Shown here: positions 8,178-17,679 of the stretch, piece after piece
Layout of the letters: the number at the start of each line of letters is the position of its first letter
How positions within the stretch are numbered: position 1 is the stretch's first letter
Source of the DNA: an uncultured Ruminobacter sp.
GTDB taxonomy: Bacteria > Pseudomonadota > Gammaproteobacteria > Enterobacterales > Succinivibrionaceae
Assembly: GCA_902776415.1 (NCBI GenBank)
Contig: CACYPY010000019.1
Span: forward strand, 1 to 60,535
Length of the DNA stretch: 60,535 bases
Reading direction: 5' to 3'
Made by a program: the position numbers and the translations under genes
Notes under the pieces: model-generated
Database searches by the model: none
What the model was told of the DNA's origin: nothing
Seen by the model: the letters and a program-made list of their open reading frames with translations, nothing else

Positions 8178-9101
8178 ATGAACCGCGCCGCAGACTGTCC
8201 CTTTGAAAACGTGCCGGATTCCCTTAAGAACATTCCGGATTCCGACCTTGTCCGGGATATTTCCCCGGAAGGATTCACTGTTTCCGCGGAATTTATAAGA
8301 CACGATCTTATGCCCCTGGCAGAGACTGTACTGGCGGATTTTTCCGAATTCCGGAAAAAACGTTCCGAAGCCTCCCGTCCGGGCATTTTTATCGTGATTA
8401 TCGCAGGCGGGGTAAGCTCCGGAAAATCCTCCGCCGCTCTGATGCTGAAAAAACTGCTGACCCTCACAGGAATCCGGACGGAAACCGTGTCCAGCGACGG
8501 ATTTATCTATCCTTCCGCCTGGCTTGACGAGCATCAGCTCATGGATAAAAAGGGGTTCCCGGTTTCCTATGACGTGAAATACATGGAGGATTTTCTGAAG
8601 GCTGCCAAAAATCCTTCCGAAGACATTGCCGCCCCCCTGTACTCCCACCGGGTTTATGACCGTCTTCCCGACACCCGGCAGATTATTCCCCGGGATACCG
8701 ACATCCTGATATTCGAGGGGGTGAATCTTCTGGCGCCGGCCGAAGAATACGGACTACCGGGAATCAGGGCCCCCGGAGACTATGCCGACCTTGTTATCTA
8801 TATCGATGCTCCGGAATCTCTTGCCGAAAGCTGGCACCGGAAACGCTGCCTGGACATTATCCTTAAAACGAGAAACAGCCCCGGAAGCTTCTTTTCCAGA
8901 TACGCCGGAATGTCCGCTGCCGAAATCGAAAATGAAATCCGCCGGGTCTGGGAAAGCATCAACCATGTCAATCTCATAAAATACATCATTCCCTATGCCG
9001 GGAGAGCGGATATCAGAGTTCCGGTGTATCCGGAACACCGGCTGGGGGGGCCGGAGCGCCGGAGCAGGAACCGAAGCCACCTTCCCGAAACAGAAGAATA
9101 A
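8178..9101 (+). CDS. coaA: pantothenate kinase, type I
   Basis: 307 residues; AGGAGA lies 7 bases before the ATG. It phosphorylates pantothenate with ATP, the first and rate-controlling step of coenzyme A synthesis. Seen: a P-loop variant GGVSSGKS at 77-84, SSDGFIYP, LMDKKGFPVSYD, APLYSHRVYD, DILIFEGVN and INHVNL, all in the order of the CoaA family. The N-terminal ~70 residues are more divergent, and a short charged tail (PERRSRNRSH) follows the domain. Close in length to E. coli CoaA (316). A uridine kinase is the nearest alternative, but the GLM/KKGFPESYD-type motif favours CoaA. Confidence 0.93.
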   Translation: MNRAADCPFENVPDSLKNIPDSDLVRDISPEGFTVSAEFIRHDLMPLAETVLADFSEFRKKRSEASRPGIFIVIIAGGVSSGKSSAALMLKKLLTLTGIRTETVSSDGFIYPSAWLDEHQLMDKKGFPVSYDVKYMEDFLKAAKNPSEDIAAPLYSHRVYDRLPDTRQIIPRDTDILIFEGVNLLAPAEEYGLPGIRAPGDYADLVIYIDAPESLAESWHRKRCLDIILKTRNSPGSFFSRYAGMSAAEIENEIRRVWESINHVNLIKYIIPYAGRADIRVPVYPEHRLGGPERRSRNRSHLPETEE

Positions 9102-9402
9102 GGCAAATGGCATGGCGGGGCTCCCGGCAAAAAAACGGTGGAGGTCACAGTAAATAGTGCGTTAAAGAGAACCGGAGCAGAAAAAAAACGGGCTCCCTCA
9201 ATCGCTGATTCTGTGAATTCACCTTTCTTTTTTACCTTTTTTACGGCTGGTTTTTCAGAATTCATGCCATACTTCCCAAAATACCTGTTAACAAATGGAC
9301 AGAATACAGCCGTCATGCCAAAATCCTGAAAGAGGGAAAGACGGATTGCAGAACCTGCGTTCTCCATGATTCTGACATCACCGGACGGGATGTGGCACTA
9401 CT
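9102..9402. other. intergenic stretch, no supported gene
   Basis: 300 bases between coaA and the coiled-coil gene. A poly-T/poly-A rich centre (9180-9250) and shadow frames only; I see no terminator with a good stem. Confidence 0.4.
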
Positions 9403-10509
9403 ATGAGTAACATAAACGATATTTTCAAAGACACTTTCTTAGAAAAGGCAATTCTTGATATTCAGGACTTTATTGACAGAAACCGGCAGGAATATCCTGA
9501 GGATCTGCCGGATCTTCTGGATCTTTACCGGAAGCGTGATTTCAGCAACCTGTTTTCCGGGATCGCGCTCATCAAAAAAACTCTCCGGACCTATCATCAG
9601 GATTCTCCGGACAGAAACCGCAGTTTTTTGCTTATTGACGCCCATATCATGATCCTGGACCGGATCGCCCGGGAAAACGAGTACGCCAGCATGTTCTTCA
9701 CAAAAAGACGCTTTGAACAGGAAAAGCTGATCCGGGAATCAAACGCCAAGGCCAAGGCCATGCAGGATCAGTACGACCAGGCTACTCAGGAGGCCGGCAA
9801 AATCACTTTGGAATTCACGGTGACCCAGGGTGAGCTTAACAAACTGACCGCAGAACTGGAGAAGCTCCGGGAAGAATATACTGCCCTGCAGAACAATGCG
9901 GACAGCTGCGGGGATCTGAACACCCGGGAGGATCTCCAGAAGGATCTGGATGCTCTCAGTGCCAAAATTTCCGAGCAGGCGGGTGCGGTAAACGAGCTTA
10001 AGATCGTGAAAATGCCGAATCTGGCGGCCATGAAAAGAGATGCCGAGGAAACCAAAAACTTCTGCTACATCAATCTTCTGGATGCCAACCGTTCCGCCAC
10101 CTCGGCCATGAAAGCCATCGGCGAAAGAAAGAAGCTGAACCCGATCCAGAGTCAGCTCCTGAATTCCCAGTGCGCCGCCGGCGTGGCCCGCACTCATGCT
10201 CCGCTGATATCTGCCGAAGACGAGGAATTCTTCCACACCATCAGAGACAACCTGGTGCACTGCTGGGAAAACTGCCTCTTTGACAAAATGAACATCCTGC
10301 TGGATCAGGCTACCGAAAAGCCCGTGGAATTCCCCGGGGAGCAGGAAACCGAGGAAAGTCTCCTGAGAACGTTGCACGAGCTCAGCGGTCTTATCAAGGA
10401 GTCTCAGGACAAGATTGACAATATGAAGAATGCTCCGGAATGGAGATATATTTCGGACCCGGCTCTTTGGGCCTCCTATTTCCAAAAGCTGAACACCATG
10501 TTTATGTAG
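9403..10509 (+). CDS. coiled-coil protein of unknown function
   Basis: 368 residues, no signal peptide or membrane segment. Residues ~1-105 are a helical, Leu/Asp-rich region. Residues ~105-210 are strongly heptad-like (QEKLIRESNAKAKAM, GELNKLTAELEKLREEY, EDLQKDLDALSAKISEQ) and should form a long coiled coil. A second, shorter helical part follows, ending YFQKLNTMFM. GGGAT lies 12 bases before the ATG. It stands alone between coaA and the convergent truB operon and is closed by a strong terminator. I cannot assign a function; a cytoplasmic structural or scaffold role is only a guess. Confidence 0.85.
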   Translation: MSNINDIFKDTFLEKAILDIQDFIDRNRQEYPEDLPDLLDLYRKRDFSNLFSGIALIKKTLRTYHQDSPDRNRSFLLIDAHIMILDRIARENEYASMFFTKRRFEQEKLIRESNAKAKAMQDQYDQATQEAGKITLEFTVTQGELNKLTAELEKLREEYTALQNNADSCGDLNTREDLQKDLDALSAKISEQAGAVNELKIVKMPNLAAMKRDAEETKNFCYINLLDANRSATSAMKAIGERKKLNPIQSQLLNSQCAAGVARTHAPLISAEDEEFFHTIRDNLVHCWENCLFDKMNILLDQATEKPVEFPGEQETEESLLRTLHELSGLIKESQDKIDNMKNAPEWRYISDPALWASYFQKLNTMFM

Positions 10510-10532
10510 CTTTTCGGGTCAGGGATCAGAGC

Positions 10533-10556
10533 AAAAAAAAGGGCCGCTGAAGGCCC
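10533..10556 (-). terminator. terminator of the rimP-nusA-infB-rbfA-truB operon
   Basis: Read on the minus strand, GGGCC (loop TTCAGC) GGCCC is followed by eight T, 37 bases after the truB stop. It is paired head-to-head with the plus-strand terminator at 10562-10589. Confidence 0.8.
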
Positions 10557-10561
10557 CTGAA

Positions 10562-10589
10562 AGGGTTCCCGGGGGAACCCTCTTTTTTT
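10562..10589 (+). terminator. intrinsic terminator of the coiled-coil gene
   Basis: AGGGTTCC (10562-10569), loop CGGG, GGAACCCT (10574-10581), then C and seven T. A strong intrinsic terminator 53 bases after the stop codon. Confidence 0.88.
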
Positions 10590-10592
10590 GCA

Positions 10593-11597
10593 TCATAACG
10601 GATTGGAAACCGAACCGTCCTCGCGGAGAAAATCAGTAAGGTTCATCTTAACTCCGGTTACCAGGCGCTTCGGAGCCAGAAGGTCATATCTGATGTCCCC
10701 CACCCCGGCAAATACCGTGGTTCCGTCGTTCTTGCCGATATAAATGCGGATAGGCTGCAAATCCGTGGTCAGCATGTTCACCGGCCGCACCTTTATGCGC
10801 TGGCCCAGCATAATCCGCCGGCCCTGGGTTTCGTCAAGCCGGATCTCCGGAAGCCGCCTTACCGCCGTATCCGGGGGAAGCAGGAGTGCATCCAGTGCCG
10901 GAAAGGCTGTGTGCCCTTCATTGTGTGATTCATTAAGAATCCGCTCCAGATCCTCGAAGGTAACCATTTTTTCCCGGGGATAATCCGCCACCTGAATGCG
11001 ATCCAGCATGGTTACGTGAGCGCCGCATCCGACATATTCGCCGAGATCATCCACCAGGGTGCGGATATAGGTTCCCTTGGAGCAGCTTACTTCCATAAGG
11101 GCGTTCACGCCGTCAAAGGAGAGGAGCTCCAGTCTGTAAATTGTGATATCCCGGGCCTCCCGCGGAATTTCAATTCCGGCTCTGGCATAATCATAGTAAT
11201 GCTTTCCCTGATACTTGAGAGCGGAATACATGCTGGGAACCTGCTTCTGATTGCCCATAAAGTGCTCCAGGGCCTGCAAAAGCTCTGGTTCGGTAAGATG
11301 TACCCGGGATCTGGAAATAACATTGCCGGTGGAATCGCTGGTATCGGTGCGGATTCCGAAGCAGGCATTCACCCGATAGGTTTTGTCAGCGTCCAGCAGA
11401 AACTGTGAAAACTTGGTGGCCTCTCCCAGACAAATGGGAAGCATTCCCGTGGCCAGGGGATCCAGGGCTCCGGTATGACCGCCCTTCTGAGCATGATAAA
11501 GACCTCTGATGCGAATCATAGCATCGTTGGAGGTGATTCCCCGGGGCTTGTTAAGAAGAAGAACGCCGTCTATCTCCCGCTTATTTCGTCGTGGCAT
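10593..11597 (-). CDS. truB: tRNA pseudouridine-55 synthase
   Basis: 334 residues from the ATG at 11597 (MPRRNKREIDGVLLLNKP). The longer frame to 11681 only reads through rbfA out of frame. TruB makes pseudouridine 55 in the T-loop of tRNAs. The catalytic Asp motif GALDPLATG is seen at about residues 49-57, with HTG before it, and a C-terminal PUA-like region follows. The start lies 17 bases inside rbfA, so translation is probably coupled. Last gene of the rimP-nusA-infB-rbfA-truB operon, as in E. coli. Confidence 0.96.
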   Translation of the reverse strand: MPRRNKREIDGVLLLNKPRGITSNDAMIRIRGLYHAQKGGHTGALDPLATGMLPICLGEATKFSQFLLDADKTYRVNACFGIRTDTSDSTGNVISRSRVHLTEPELLQALEHFMGNQKQVPSMYSALKYQGKHYYDYARAGIEIPREARDITIYRLELLSFDGVNALMEVSCSKGTYIRTLVDDLGEYVGCGAHVTMLDRIQVADYPREKMVTFEDLERILNESHNEGHTAFPALDALLLPPDTAVRRLPEIRLDETQGRRIMLGQRIKVRPVNMLTTDLQPIRIYIGKNDGTTVFAGVGDIRYDLLAPKRLVTGVKMNLTDFLREDGSVSNPL

Positions 11598-12030
11598 CGC
11601 TGTTTTCTGTTTCCTCGCTGTTGTTTTCAGGTTCTGCACCTTCCGTTTCTCCGCTGTTTTCCTCACGGAGCTCGGCATCATGACGGACGGTTCTGGAAAT
11701 CAGATCCGACATCCGGAAACCTTCGTCCAGGGACTTGTCGTAATGAAAGCTCACCTCAGGAACAATCCGGAGCTGCATGGCCTGACCAATCAGGGTTCTG
11801 AAGAAACCTTTGGCCCGGTTCAGAATCCGGATCCCCTTGTTAACCGACTGCTCGTCGTTGTCCAGGAAGGTTACATAGATTTTTGCATATCTGAGATCGC
11901 CGGAGACCCATACATCGCTCACGGTGGCCATTTTCACCCGGGGATCCTTCATTTCCCGCATGATAATGCCGGCTACCTCTTTCTTCATCTGCTCGGCTAC
12001 CCGCTGAGCCCGACTGTATTCTTTAGCCAT
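11581..12030 (-). CDS. rbfA: ribosome-binding factor A
   Basis: 149 residues. RbfA binds the 30S subunit and helps mature the 5' end of 16S rRNA. The KH-type fold region is seen at residues 1-110 (EYSRAQRVAEQMKKEVA, DPRV, SGDLRYAKIYV, RTLIGQAMQLRIVPEVSFHYD). The last ~30 residues are an acidic Glu/Asn/Thr-rich tail (NSGETEGAEPEN...), longer than in many homologues and probably disordered. It overlaps truB by 17 bases and follows infB after a 96-base gap. Confidence 0.95.
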   Translation of the reverse strand: MAKEYSRAQRVAEQMKKEVAGIIMREMKDPRVKMATVSDVWVSGDLRYAKIYVTFLDNDEQSVNKGIRILNRAKGFFRTLIGQAMQLRIVPEVSFHYDKSLDEGFRMSDLISRTVRHDAELREENSGETEGAEPENNSEETENSDATTK

Positions 12031-12070
12031 TAAAAATCTCTTGAAAAATTAAAGTTTAAACAAACACCAA

Positions 12071-12089
12071 AGGGGCCCCGAAGGCCCCT
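12071..12089 (-). other. infB-rbfA intercistronic hairpin
   Basis: AGGGGCC/GGCCCCT, 7 bp with a 5-base loop, between infB and rbfA. On the minus strand only three T follow directly, so it is more likely an RNA-processing or stability element, or a leaky terminator, than an operon end. Confidence 0.5.
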
Positions 12090-12126
12090 CTAAAAATCAG
12101 GTCATGCCCCGAAGGCAGCGCAACCG

Positions 12127-14649
12127 TTATTCAAGGGTACGCTTGACCTCGATATTCTCGAAGACTTCGATCTGGTCGCCCTCATGGACATCCTGATAGT
12201 TCTTCACGCAGATACCGCACTCATTGCCGCTCTTGACTTCGGCAACGTCATCCTTGAATCTGCGGAGGGAATCCAGTTCTCCGGTGAAGATAACCACGTT
12301 ATCACGCAGCACGCGGATCGGCGCAGAGCGCTTGACCGTACCCTCGGTAACCATACACCCGGCAATCTGACCGAATTTCGGATGACGGAATACCTGACGC
12401 ACCTCGGCCATGCCGATGATCTGCTGCCTGATCTCGGATCCCAGCATGCCGCTCAGAGCCTTCTTCACGTCATCAATGAGATCGTAAATCACGCTGTAGT
12501 AGCGGACATCAATGCTGTTGGAATCAATGAAGCGGCGGGCGCTGGAATCGGCACGGACATTAAAGCCGAGAATAATGGCATCGGAAGCCGCAGCCAGTGT
12601 GGCATCGGTTTCGGTAATGCCGCCCACGCCCTTGTAGACGATGGTAACCTTGACCTCATCGGTACCCAGCTTGACGAGAGAATCGCTGATTGCCTCCACA
12701 GATCCCTGAACATCGGCCTTGAGCACAATATTCAGCTCGTTCTGGGTTCCTTCCTTGAACATATTCTCCAGCTTGAGCTTCTGCTCTCTGGCAATCTTCA
12801 CGTCGCGGAACTTGCCCTGACGATAGTTGGCAACCTCGCGGGCCTTCTTTTCGTCGCGCACCACGGTGCACTGGTCACCTGCCACCGGCACGCCGGAGAG
12901 ACCCAGCACCTCCACCGGAATTGAAGGTCCGGCACTCTTCACATTCTGTCCGAGCTCGTTTCTGAGCGCTCTGACCTTGCCGTACTCCATGCCGCAGAGA
13001 ACAATGTCTCCCACGTTCAGAGTGCCCTGCTTGACCAAAACGGAAGCGATAGGACCGCGTCCCTTGTCCAGACGGGATTCGATAACCACACCGGTGGCCA
13101 TGCCGTCCTTGACAGCCTTGAGCTCCAGCACCTCTGCCTGAATGGATATGGCGTCCAGAAGGTCGTCAATTCCGATGCCGGTCTTTGCGGATACCCTGAC
13201 AAACTGAACATCGCCGCCCAGTTCTTCAGGAACAATGCTGTAGTTGAGAAGCTCCTGGGTGACGCGATCCGGGTTGGCATCCGGCTTGTCGATCTTGTTG
13301 ATGGCCACCACGATAGGCACGTTACCGGCCTTGGCATGCTGAATGGCTTCCACGGTCTGCGGCATGACGCCGTCATCGGCAGCCACCACCAGCACCACGA
13401 TATCGGTGGCTGCGGCACCGCGGGCACGCATGGCGGTAAACGCGGCATGGCCCGGGGTGTCAATGAAGGTGATAACGCCGCCCTTCTTGGTCTTCACATG
13501 ATAGGCACCGATCTTCTGGGTAATGCCGCCGGCCTCTCCGGAAGCAACCTTGGACTTTCTGATATAGTCCAGGAGGGAGGTCTTGCCGTGGTCTACATGG
13601 CCCATGATGGTCACCACCGGAGGACGCGGCTCGGCATGGCTGGCCATGTCACGGTCGGAGAGCACCTGTTCCTCCAGCTCGTTTTCCTTGCGGAGAATAA
13701 CCTTGTGTCCCATTTCCTCGGCCACCACCTGAGCGGTTTCCTGGTCAATCACCTGGTTGATGGTCACCATGTCGCCGAGCTTCATGATCACCTTGATAAC
13801 CTCGGCAGCCTTTACGGCCATCTTTTCGGCAAGCTCGGAAACGGTAATGGTTTCGCCGATCTCCACTTCTCTCACGATCTGCACGGCGGGCTTCTTGAAG
13901 CCGTGAGCCTTCTGATTGGCACGGGCGGCTCCCTTAAGCTGCTTTCTGCTGACCTTCTGATTACCGTGGCGGGCATTCCGGTCATCCTCTTCCTCGCGCT
14001 TGCCGGACTTGCTCTGCTGAGTCTGGGCACCGCGTCTTCTGCCGCGCTTCTCCTCCTCGCGCTCCTGCTCCTCTTCGGCTTCCTTGACATACCGGGAGGT
14101 ACCGTCATCCTCGTCATCCTGGGAATGGGAGCGGGCTTCCTCTTCCTCCTCCCAGCGCTTCTGGTTCTCCTCCAGAATTCTCAGGGCCTCTTCGTTCTGA
14201 CGCTTTACCGCCTCAGCATTGCGGCGGGAGCTTTCCTCCTCCTGAGCCTTGCGAAGCTCGAGAGTTTCCTTTTCCTGCTCAAGACGTCTGGCCTTCTCCT
14301 CGGGAGATTCCTGAACCTTTGCCTCCAGGGATTTCTTGCGGGCCTCCTCGGTCTGCTTCCGGCGGGCCTCGGCACGGGCCTTTACCTCAGCCTCGCGCTT
14401 TTCGGCTTCGGCCTTGGCGCGCTGCCGGCTTTCCTCTTCGAGACGCTTCTTCTCGGCTTCCTCGCGTTTCTTTCTTTCAATGTCCCCGGGAGTGGGAACA
14501 GTGAAGGTGCGCTTCTTCTTGACAATTATTCTGGTACCGTCATCGTCCTGATAGGAGCGAATGCCGCCAGTGGAGGAAGAAGTCCCTCTGGAACCGGTAT
14601 TGCGGGTCAGCTTCCTCTGAAGTTTTCCGTTTTTGTTTTCTTCTGCCAT
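12127..14649 (-). CDS. infB: translation initiation factor IF-2
   Basis: 840 residues. IF-2 is the GTPase that delivers initiator tRNA to the 30S subunit and promotes subunit joining. Residues ~45-235 are a long charged Lys/Glu/Arg helix. Then come an IF2_N module ([14 protein letters not shown], near 265), G1 GHVDHGKTS near 347, GGITQ, DTPGH, NKID and SAKTG, and domains II-IV. The N-terminus begins at [11 protein letters not shown], equivalent to about residue 60 of the E. coli protein, so the first IF2_N module is absent; an in-frame stop lies just upstream. No clear Shine-Dalgarno precedes the ATG. Confidence 0.97.
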   Translation of the reverse strand: MAEENKNGKLQRKLTRNTGSRGTSSSTGGIRSYQDDDGTRIIVKKKRTFTVPTPGDIERKKREEAEKKRLEEESRQRAKAEAEKREAEVKARAEARRKQTEEARKKSLEAKVQESPEEKARRLEQEKETLELRKAQEEESSRRNAEAVKRQNEEALRILEENQKRWEEEEEARSHSQDDEDDGTSRYVKEAEEEQEREEEKRGRRRGAQTQQSKSGKREEEDDRNARHGNQKVSRKQLKGAARANQKAHGFKKPAVQIVREVEIGETITVSELAEKMAVKAAEVIKVIMKLGDMVTINQVIDQETAQVVAEEMGHKVILRKENELEEQVLSDRDMASHAEPRPPVVTIMGHVDHGKTSLLDYIRKSKVASGEAGGITQKIGAYHVKTKKGGVITFIDTPGHAAFTAMRARGAAATDIVVLVVAADDGVMPQTVEAIQHAKAGNVPIVVAINKIDKPDANPDRVTQELLNYSIVPEELGGDVQFVRVSAKTGIGIDDLLDAISIQAEVLELKAVKDGMATGVVIESRLDKGRGPIASVLVKQGTLNVGDIVLCGMEYGKVRALRNELGQNVKSAGPSIPVEVLGLSGVPVAGDQCTVVRDEKKAREVANYRQGKFRDVKIAREQKLKLENMFKEGTQNELNIVLKADVQGSVEAISDSLVKLGTDEVKVTIVYKGVGGITETDATLAAASDAIILGFNVRADSSARRFIDSNSIDVRYYSVIYDLIDDVKKALSGMLGSEIRQQIIGMAEVRQVFRHPKFGQIAGCMVTEGTVKRSAPIRVLRDNVVIFTGELDSLRRFKDDVAEVKSGNECGICVKNYQDVHEGDQIEVFENIEVKRTLE

Positions 14650-14765
14650 ATTACAAATTCACTTTAAAATCGTTACTTACAGAAAGACCTCTCATCATCC
14701 CTGCGCTTGTCTCCGGGGCGGAGGTCCGGTCTGCCGGAGAACCGGCCTGTTGCATATGCTTCTGC

Positions 14766-16301
14766 TTAATTGCTGGCATCATCCTTAAACCAGGTCAGGT
14801 TGCGGGCGGCCATAATCAGATCGCCGGCTTCCTTTGCGGTCAGCTGAGGAACATCGGAAAGCTCGTCCACATCAAGCTCGGCAAGACCTTCAAGATCGCT
14901 GATTTCCTTGGCTGCCAAAGCCCTGGCCAGGTTGAAGTCGCTGCCGATAAGCTGGATTAGCTGTTCATCCAGTGATTTTCCGGACGGAGTGGCAATGTTC
15001 TTGAGGGACTTTCTGGCAATGTCCTGAAGCTCGGCCACAATGCCTTCGTCCAGGCCTTCCACATTGGCCATAATTTCTTCAGGCTCAACGTAGGCAACTT
15101 CCTCGATGCTGGTAAAACCGGCATCCACCAGTCCCTGAGCAAAGTCATCATCAATGTTGAGAACATCAATGAACATCTGCCTGATGGCGTTGTGCTCGTT
15201 CTCGTTCTTCTGCTCAACTTCCTTCAGGGTCATTACCTTGATGCGCATGTCCTTGCCGACTTCCTTGATAAGGCGCTGTGCCAGGCGGACATTCTGACCG
15301 CTGGTGCCGATGGCCAGCTTGTAGTTGTCGTCATCAACACCCATGATGATGGTGTTGCTGTCCATGTCCACGATAACCTGGGAAACCACTGCCGGCTCCA
15401 TGGCATTCTTCACAAACTTGTTGAAGTCGTCGTCGAAGGAGATGATGTCAACCTTCTCATGGCTGAGCTCCTCGGAAACACTCTTGATGCGGGAGCCCTT
15501 CATGCCCACACAGGCCCCCTTGGCGTCTATACGGCGATCCTTGGCTTTAACGGCAACCTTGGATCTGGAGCCCGGATCCCGGACACAGCTCACGATCTCC
15601 ACCTGGCCCTCGGCAATTTCGGGAACCTCGATGCTGAGAAGCTCCTTCAGGAAGTCCACAGAGGTGCGGCTGAGTTCCAGGAACTGGGAACCGGATCTGC
15701 TGGCATCCTCGCGAATGGGAAGCAGAATACCGCGAATGTGATCGCCGAAGGAAAAGCTGTCATGCTGCAGCATGTCCTTTCTCTGCAGCACGGCCTCGGC
15801 TCCGTTGCCCAGGTCGACAAACACCTTATCGTGTCCGGCCTTCTTAACGGTACCGGTAAGCACCTTGCCCACCTGACTCTTAAACTGATCAATGACCTGC
15901 TGTCTCTCGGCCTCGCGTACCTGCTGCTGCAGCACCTGCTTTACGGTCTGGGCAGTAATGCGGTCAAAGATGACTTCCTTGTTGGTGTTCTCGTCGATAA
16001 CCAGCTCTTCCACATAGTCGCCGGGACGGATTTCAGGATCGTCAACTCTGGCTGCCTCCAGGGAGATTTCCTTGGAGGGATTCTCCAGAATGCCGTCCGG
16101 AGTGTCAACCACCAGCCAGCGGCGCTTTATAACAACGGCACCGGTCTTGCGGTTGATTTCGGCCTTCATTTCCGCTTCCACGTTGCATTTTTTCTTGCTG
16201 GCGGTAGCGAGAGCTATTTCCAGAGCCTGAAAGACCTTTTCCTCGTCAAGAGCCTTTTCATTGGACAACCGCTCTACTATGTCAAGTATTTCCTTAGCCA
16301 T
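14766..16301 (-). CDS. nusA: transcription termination/antitermination factor NusA
   Basis: 511 residues from the ATG at 16301, with AGAGG upstream; the ORF to 16361 overlaps rimP and is not used. NusA binds RNA polymerase and nascent RNA and affects pausing, termination and antitermination. Visible parts are the N-terminal polymerase-binding domain, an S1 domain (residues ~135-200, KVFVDLGNGAEAVL), two KH domains (IDAKGACVGMKGSRI, LAIGTSGQNVRLAQRL) and two C-terminal acidic repeats (LVDAGFTSIEEVAYV; EISDLEGLAELDVDEL), as in the E. coli type. It lies between rimP and infB. Confidence 0.97.
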   Translation of the reverse strand: MAKEILDIVERLSNEKALDEEKVFQALEIALATASKKKCNVEAEMKAEINRKTGAVVIKRRWLVVDTPDGILENPSKEISLEAARVDDPEIRPGDYVEELVIDENTNKEVIFDRITAQTVKQVLQQQVREAERQQVIDQFKSQVGKVLTGTVKKAGHDKVFVDLGNGAEAVLQRKDMLQHDSFSFGDHIRGILLPIREDASRSGSQFLELSRTSVDFLKELLSIEVPEIAEGQVEIVSCVRDPGSRSKVAVKAKDRRIDAKGACVGMKGSRIKSVSEELSHEKVDIISFDDDFNKFVKNAMEPAVVSQVIVDMDSNTIIMGVDDDNYKLAIGTSGQNVRLAQRLIKEVGKDMRIKVMTLKEVEQKNENEHNAIRQMFIDVLNIDDDFAQGLVDAGFTSIEEVAYVEPEEIMANVEGLDEGIVAELQDIARKSLKNIATPSGKSLDEQLIQLIGSDFNLARALAAKEISDLEGLAELDVDELSDVPQLTAKEAGDLIMAARNLTWFKDDASN

Positions 16302-16326
16302 TTTCTGCCTCTTAATTTCCCCTAGA

Positions 16327-16782
16327 CTAAAATTCAGGTACAAGCTGCGCCTTGGACACATTCGGATAGGCTATCTGATAAAGCTTTCCGTCCGTTTCGA
16401 TTTCAAGGATGTCGCCGTCAATTTTTGTGAGAACCCCCCGGAAGCGTCTTCTGTTTTCTACGGGAAGACTGAGCTCAAGGGACACGGATCTGCCCTGATA
16501 GGCCTTCACCTGATCAAGATTGAACAGGAAACGGTCAAGTCCCGGAGAAGACACCTCCAGATAGTAGCTGTACTTGAATATGTCAGCCACATCGATAACA
16601 CCGTTGATCTGCCGTGACACCTCTTCGCAGTCTCCGACGTTGACTCCGCCTTCCTTGTCAATAAAGATCTGCAGAACCGTTTTTTTGGGATTCCTGATAA
16701 TGCGAATCCCCCAGAGCGCTATTCCAAGATCCCTGAGAACCGGCTCTATGAGCTCGGCAATCTTCTGTTCTATAGCTTTCAA
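16327..16782 (-). CDS. rimP: ribosome maturation factor RimP
   Basis: 151 residues beginning with TTG (MKAIEQKIAELIEP), preceded by GGGAG 7 bases away; no ATG fits. RimP assists 30S subunit assembly. The family signatures ALWGIRI, LQIFIDKEGGVNVGDCEEVSR, YYLEVSSPGLDRFL and the C-terminal SH3-like part are all seen. First gene of the rimP-nusA-infB operon; it starts 23 bases after a leader terminator, and the weak TTG start may keep its level low. Confidence 0.95.
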   Translation of the reverse strand: MKAIEQKIAELIEPVLRDLGIALWGIRIIRNPKKTVLQIFIDKEGGVNVGDCEEVSRQINGVIDVADIFKYSYYLEVSSPGLDRFLFNLDQVKAYQGRSVSLELSLPVENRRRFRGVLTKIDGDILEIETDGKLYQIAYPNVSKAQLVPEF

Positions 16783-16804
16783 AAAAATCTCCCGAAGTCC
16801 ATAT

Positions 16805-16838
16805 AAAAAAAGCTCCCGTCATCTTCTGACCGGAGCTT
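16805..16838 (-). promoter_or_regulatory. leader terminator/attenuator before rimP-nusA
   Basis: On the minus strand AAGCTCC pairs with GGAGCTT (16832-16838 / 16810-16816), extended by GTCA/TGAC past one mismatch, loop GAAGA, then six or more T. It lies between the candidate promoter (16896-16924) and the rimP start, so transcription must read through it. In E. coli the nusA operon is autoregulated through leader terminators; a similar NusA-sensitive control is inferred here. Confidence 0.75.
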
Positions 16839-16895
16839 CCCAGATTCAGATTGTCAGCATCTCCCGGAAGACCCCTCCCCGAAATGCTTTAGGCG

Positions 16896-16924
16896 ATGTT
16901 AGCACCAGTTATGAACATCGTCAA
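16896..16924 (-). promoter_or_regulatory. promoter of the rimP-nusA-infB operon
   Basis: On the minus strand TTGACG (16924-16919), a 17-base spacer and TAACAT (16901-16896): a good sigma-70 match. No metY tRNA lies between it and rimP, in contrast to E. coli. Confidence 0.7.
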
Positions 16925-16987
16925 GCTATAGTATAAAAAAATACCACAGTCCGTCACGCGCATTTCCGGAGAAATCTCCGCAAAACC

Positions 16988-17425
16988 TTATTTCTGCTGT
17001 TCCTTCAGCAGATCGCGAATCTCGGTAAGAAGCTTGACCTCATCCGAAGGCTCGGCCTGAGCCTCTTCGGCCTTCTCTTCCTTGATGATGGAACGCTTCA
17101 GATTATTGATGAGCTTCATGGAAATAAAGATGGCAAAGGCAATGATGGTGAAATCAACAATGGTCTGAATAAAGGCGCCGTAGCCCAGTACCACCGCATC
17201 GGCGGTTTCGGTCTTTTCCTGCAGGGTAATGGCCAGATCCTTGAAATCCACATTGCCCACAACCATGCCCACCAGCGGCATAATCACATCGGAAACCAGG
17301 GAGGACACGATCTTGCCGAAGGCAGTACCGATTACCACACCGATGGCCATGTCGAGAACATTACCCTTCATGGCAAAATCCTTGAATTCCTTAAGGAAGG
17401 AAAGACCCTTTTCAGCTACAGCCAT
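16988..17425 (-). CDS. mscL: large-conductance mechanosensitive channel
   Basis: 145 residues, normal length. MscL opens under membrane tension to release solutes on osmotic downshock; it is a pentamer in the inner membrane. The conserved N-terminal amphipathic helix and TM1 ([39 protein letters not shown]) are seen at ~13-52, TM2 ([16 protein letters not shown]) at ~92-107, and the C-terminal helix [12 protein letters not shown]. Monocistronic, upstream of and divergent from nothing else here; its promoter candidate is at 17553-17561. Confidence 0.97.
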   Translation of the reverse strand: MAVAEKGLSFLKEFKDFAMKGNVLDMAIGVVIGTAFGKIVSSLVSDVIMPLVGMVVGNVDFKDLAITLQEKTETADAVVLGYGAFIQTIVDFTIIAFAIFISMKLINNLKRSIIKEEKAEEAQAEPSDEVKLLTEIRDLLKEQQK

Positions 17426-17552
17426 TTTTTACCTCTTTAAATATTTGCAAACTTAAAAACGGAACGCGGCCTGTCCCTGTTCGCAATCAGTCCGAAAAAG
17501 CACGGAGTCCGCTTCCGAAAATACAGGAACCGGCAAACGCCAAACTCCGGCT

Positions 17553-17561
17553 ATTATACCA
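17553..17561 (-). promoter_or_regulatory. extended -10 promoter candidate for mscL
   Basis: TGG TATAAT on the minus strand, an extended -10 element with no good -35, about 128 bases before the mscL ATG. Confidence 0.4.
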
Positions 17562-17679
17562 CCATAAGGAAACATGGCAGGGCGGATACCGGTGTCGGGC
17601 AGGCAGAAATCAGGCTGGGAAAAAGCCGCCCTTCCGGCCTGAAGCCGGCTCTGAAATCACTCCGCAGGAAATGAACCTG

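Noticed and set aside
12071..12089. infB-rbfA hairpin as an operon terminator
   Set aside because: No real T tract on the minus strand, and rbfA-truB follow in the known operon order.
13336..16325. Long plus-strand open frames across infB and nusA
   Set aside because: They are antisense shadows of two clearly identified genes, have low-complexity translations and no ribosome binding sites.
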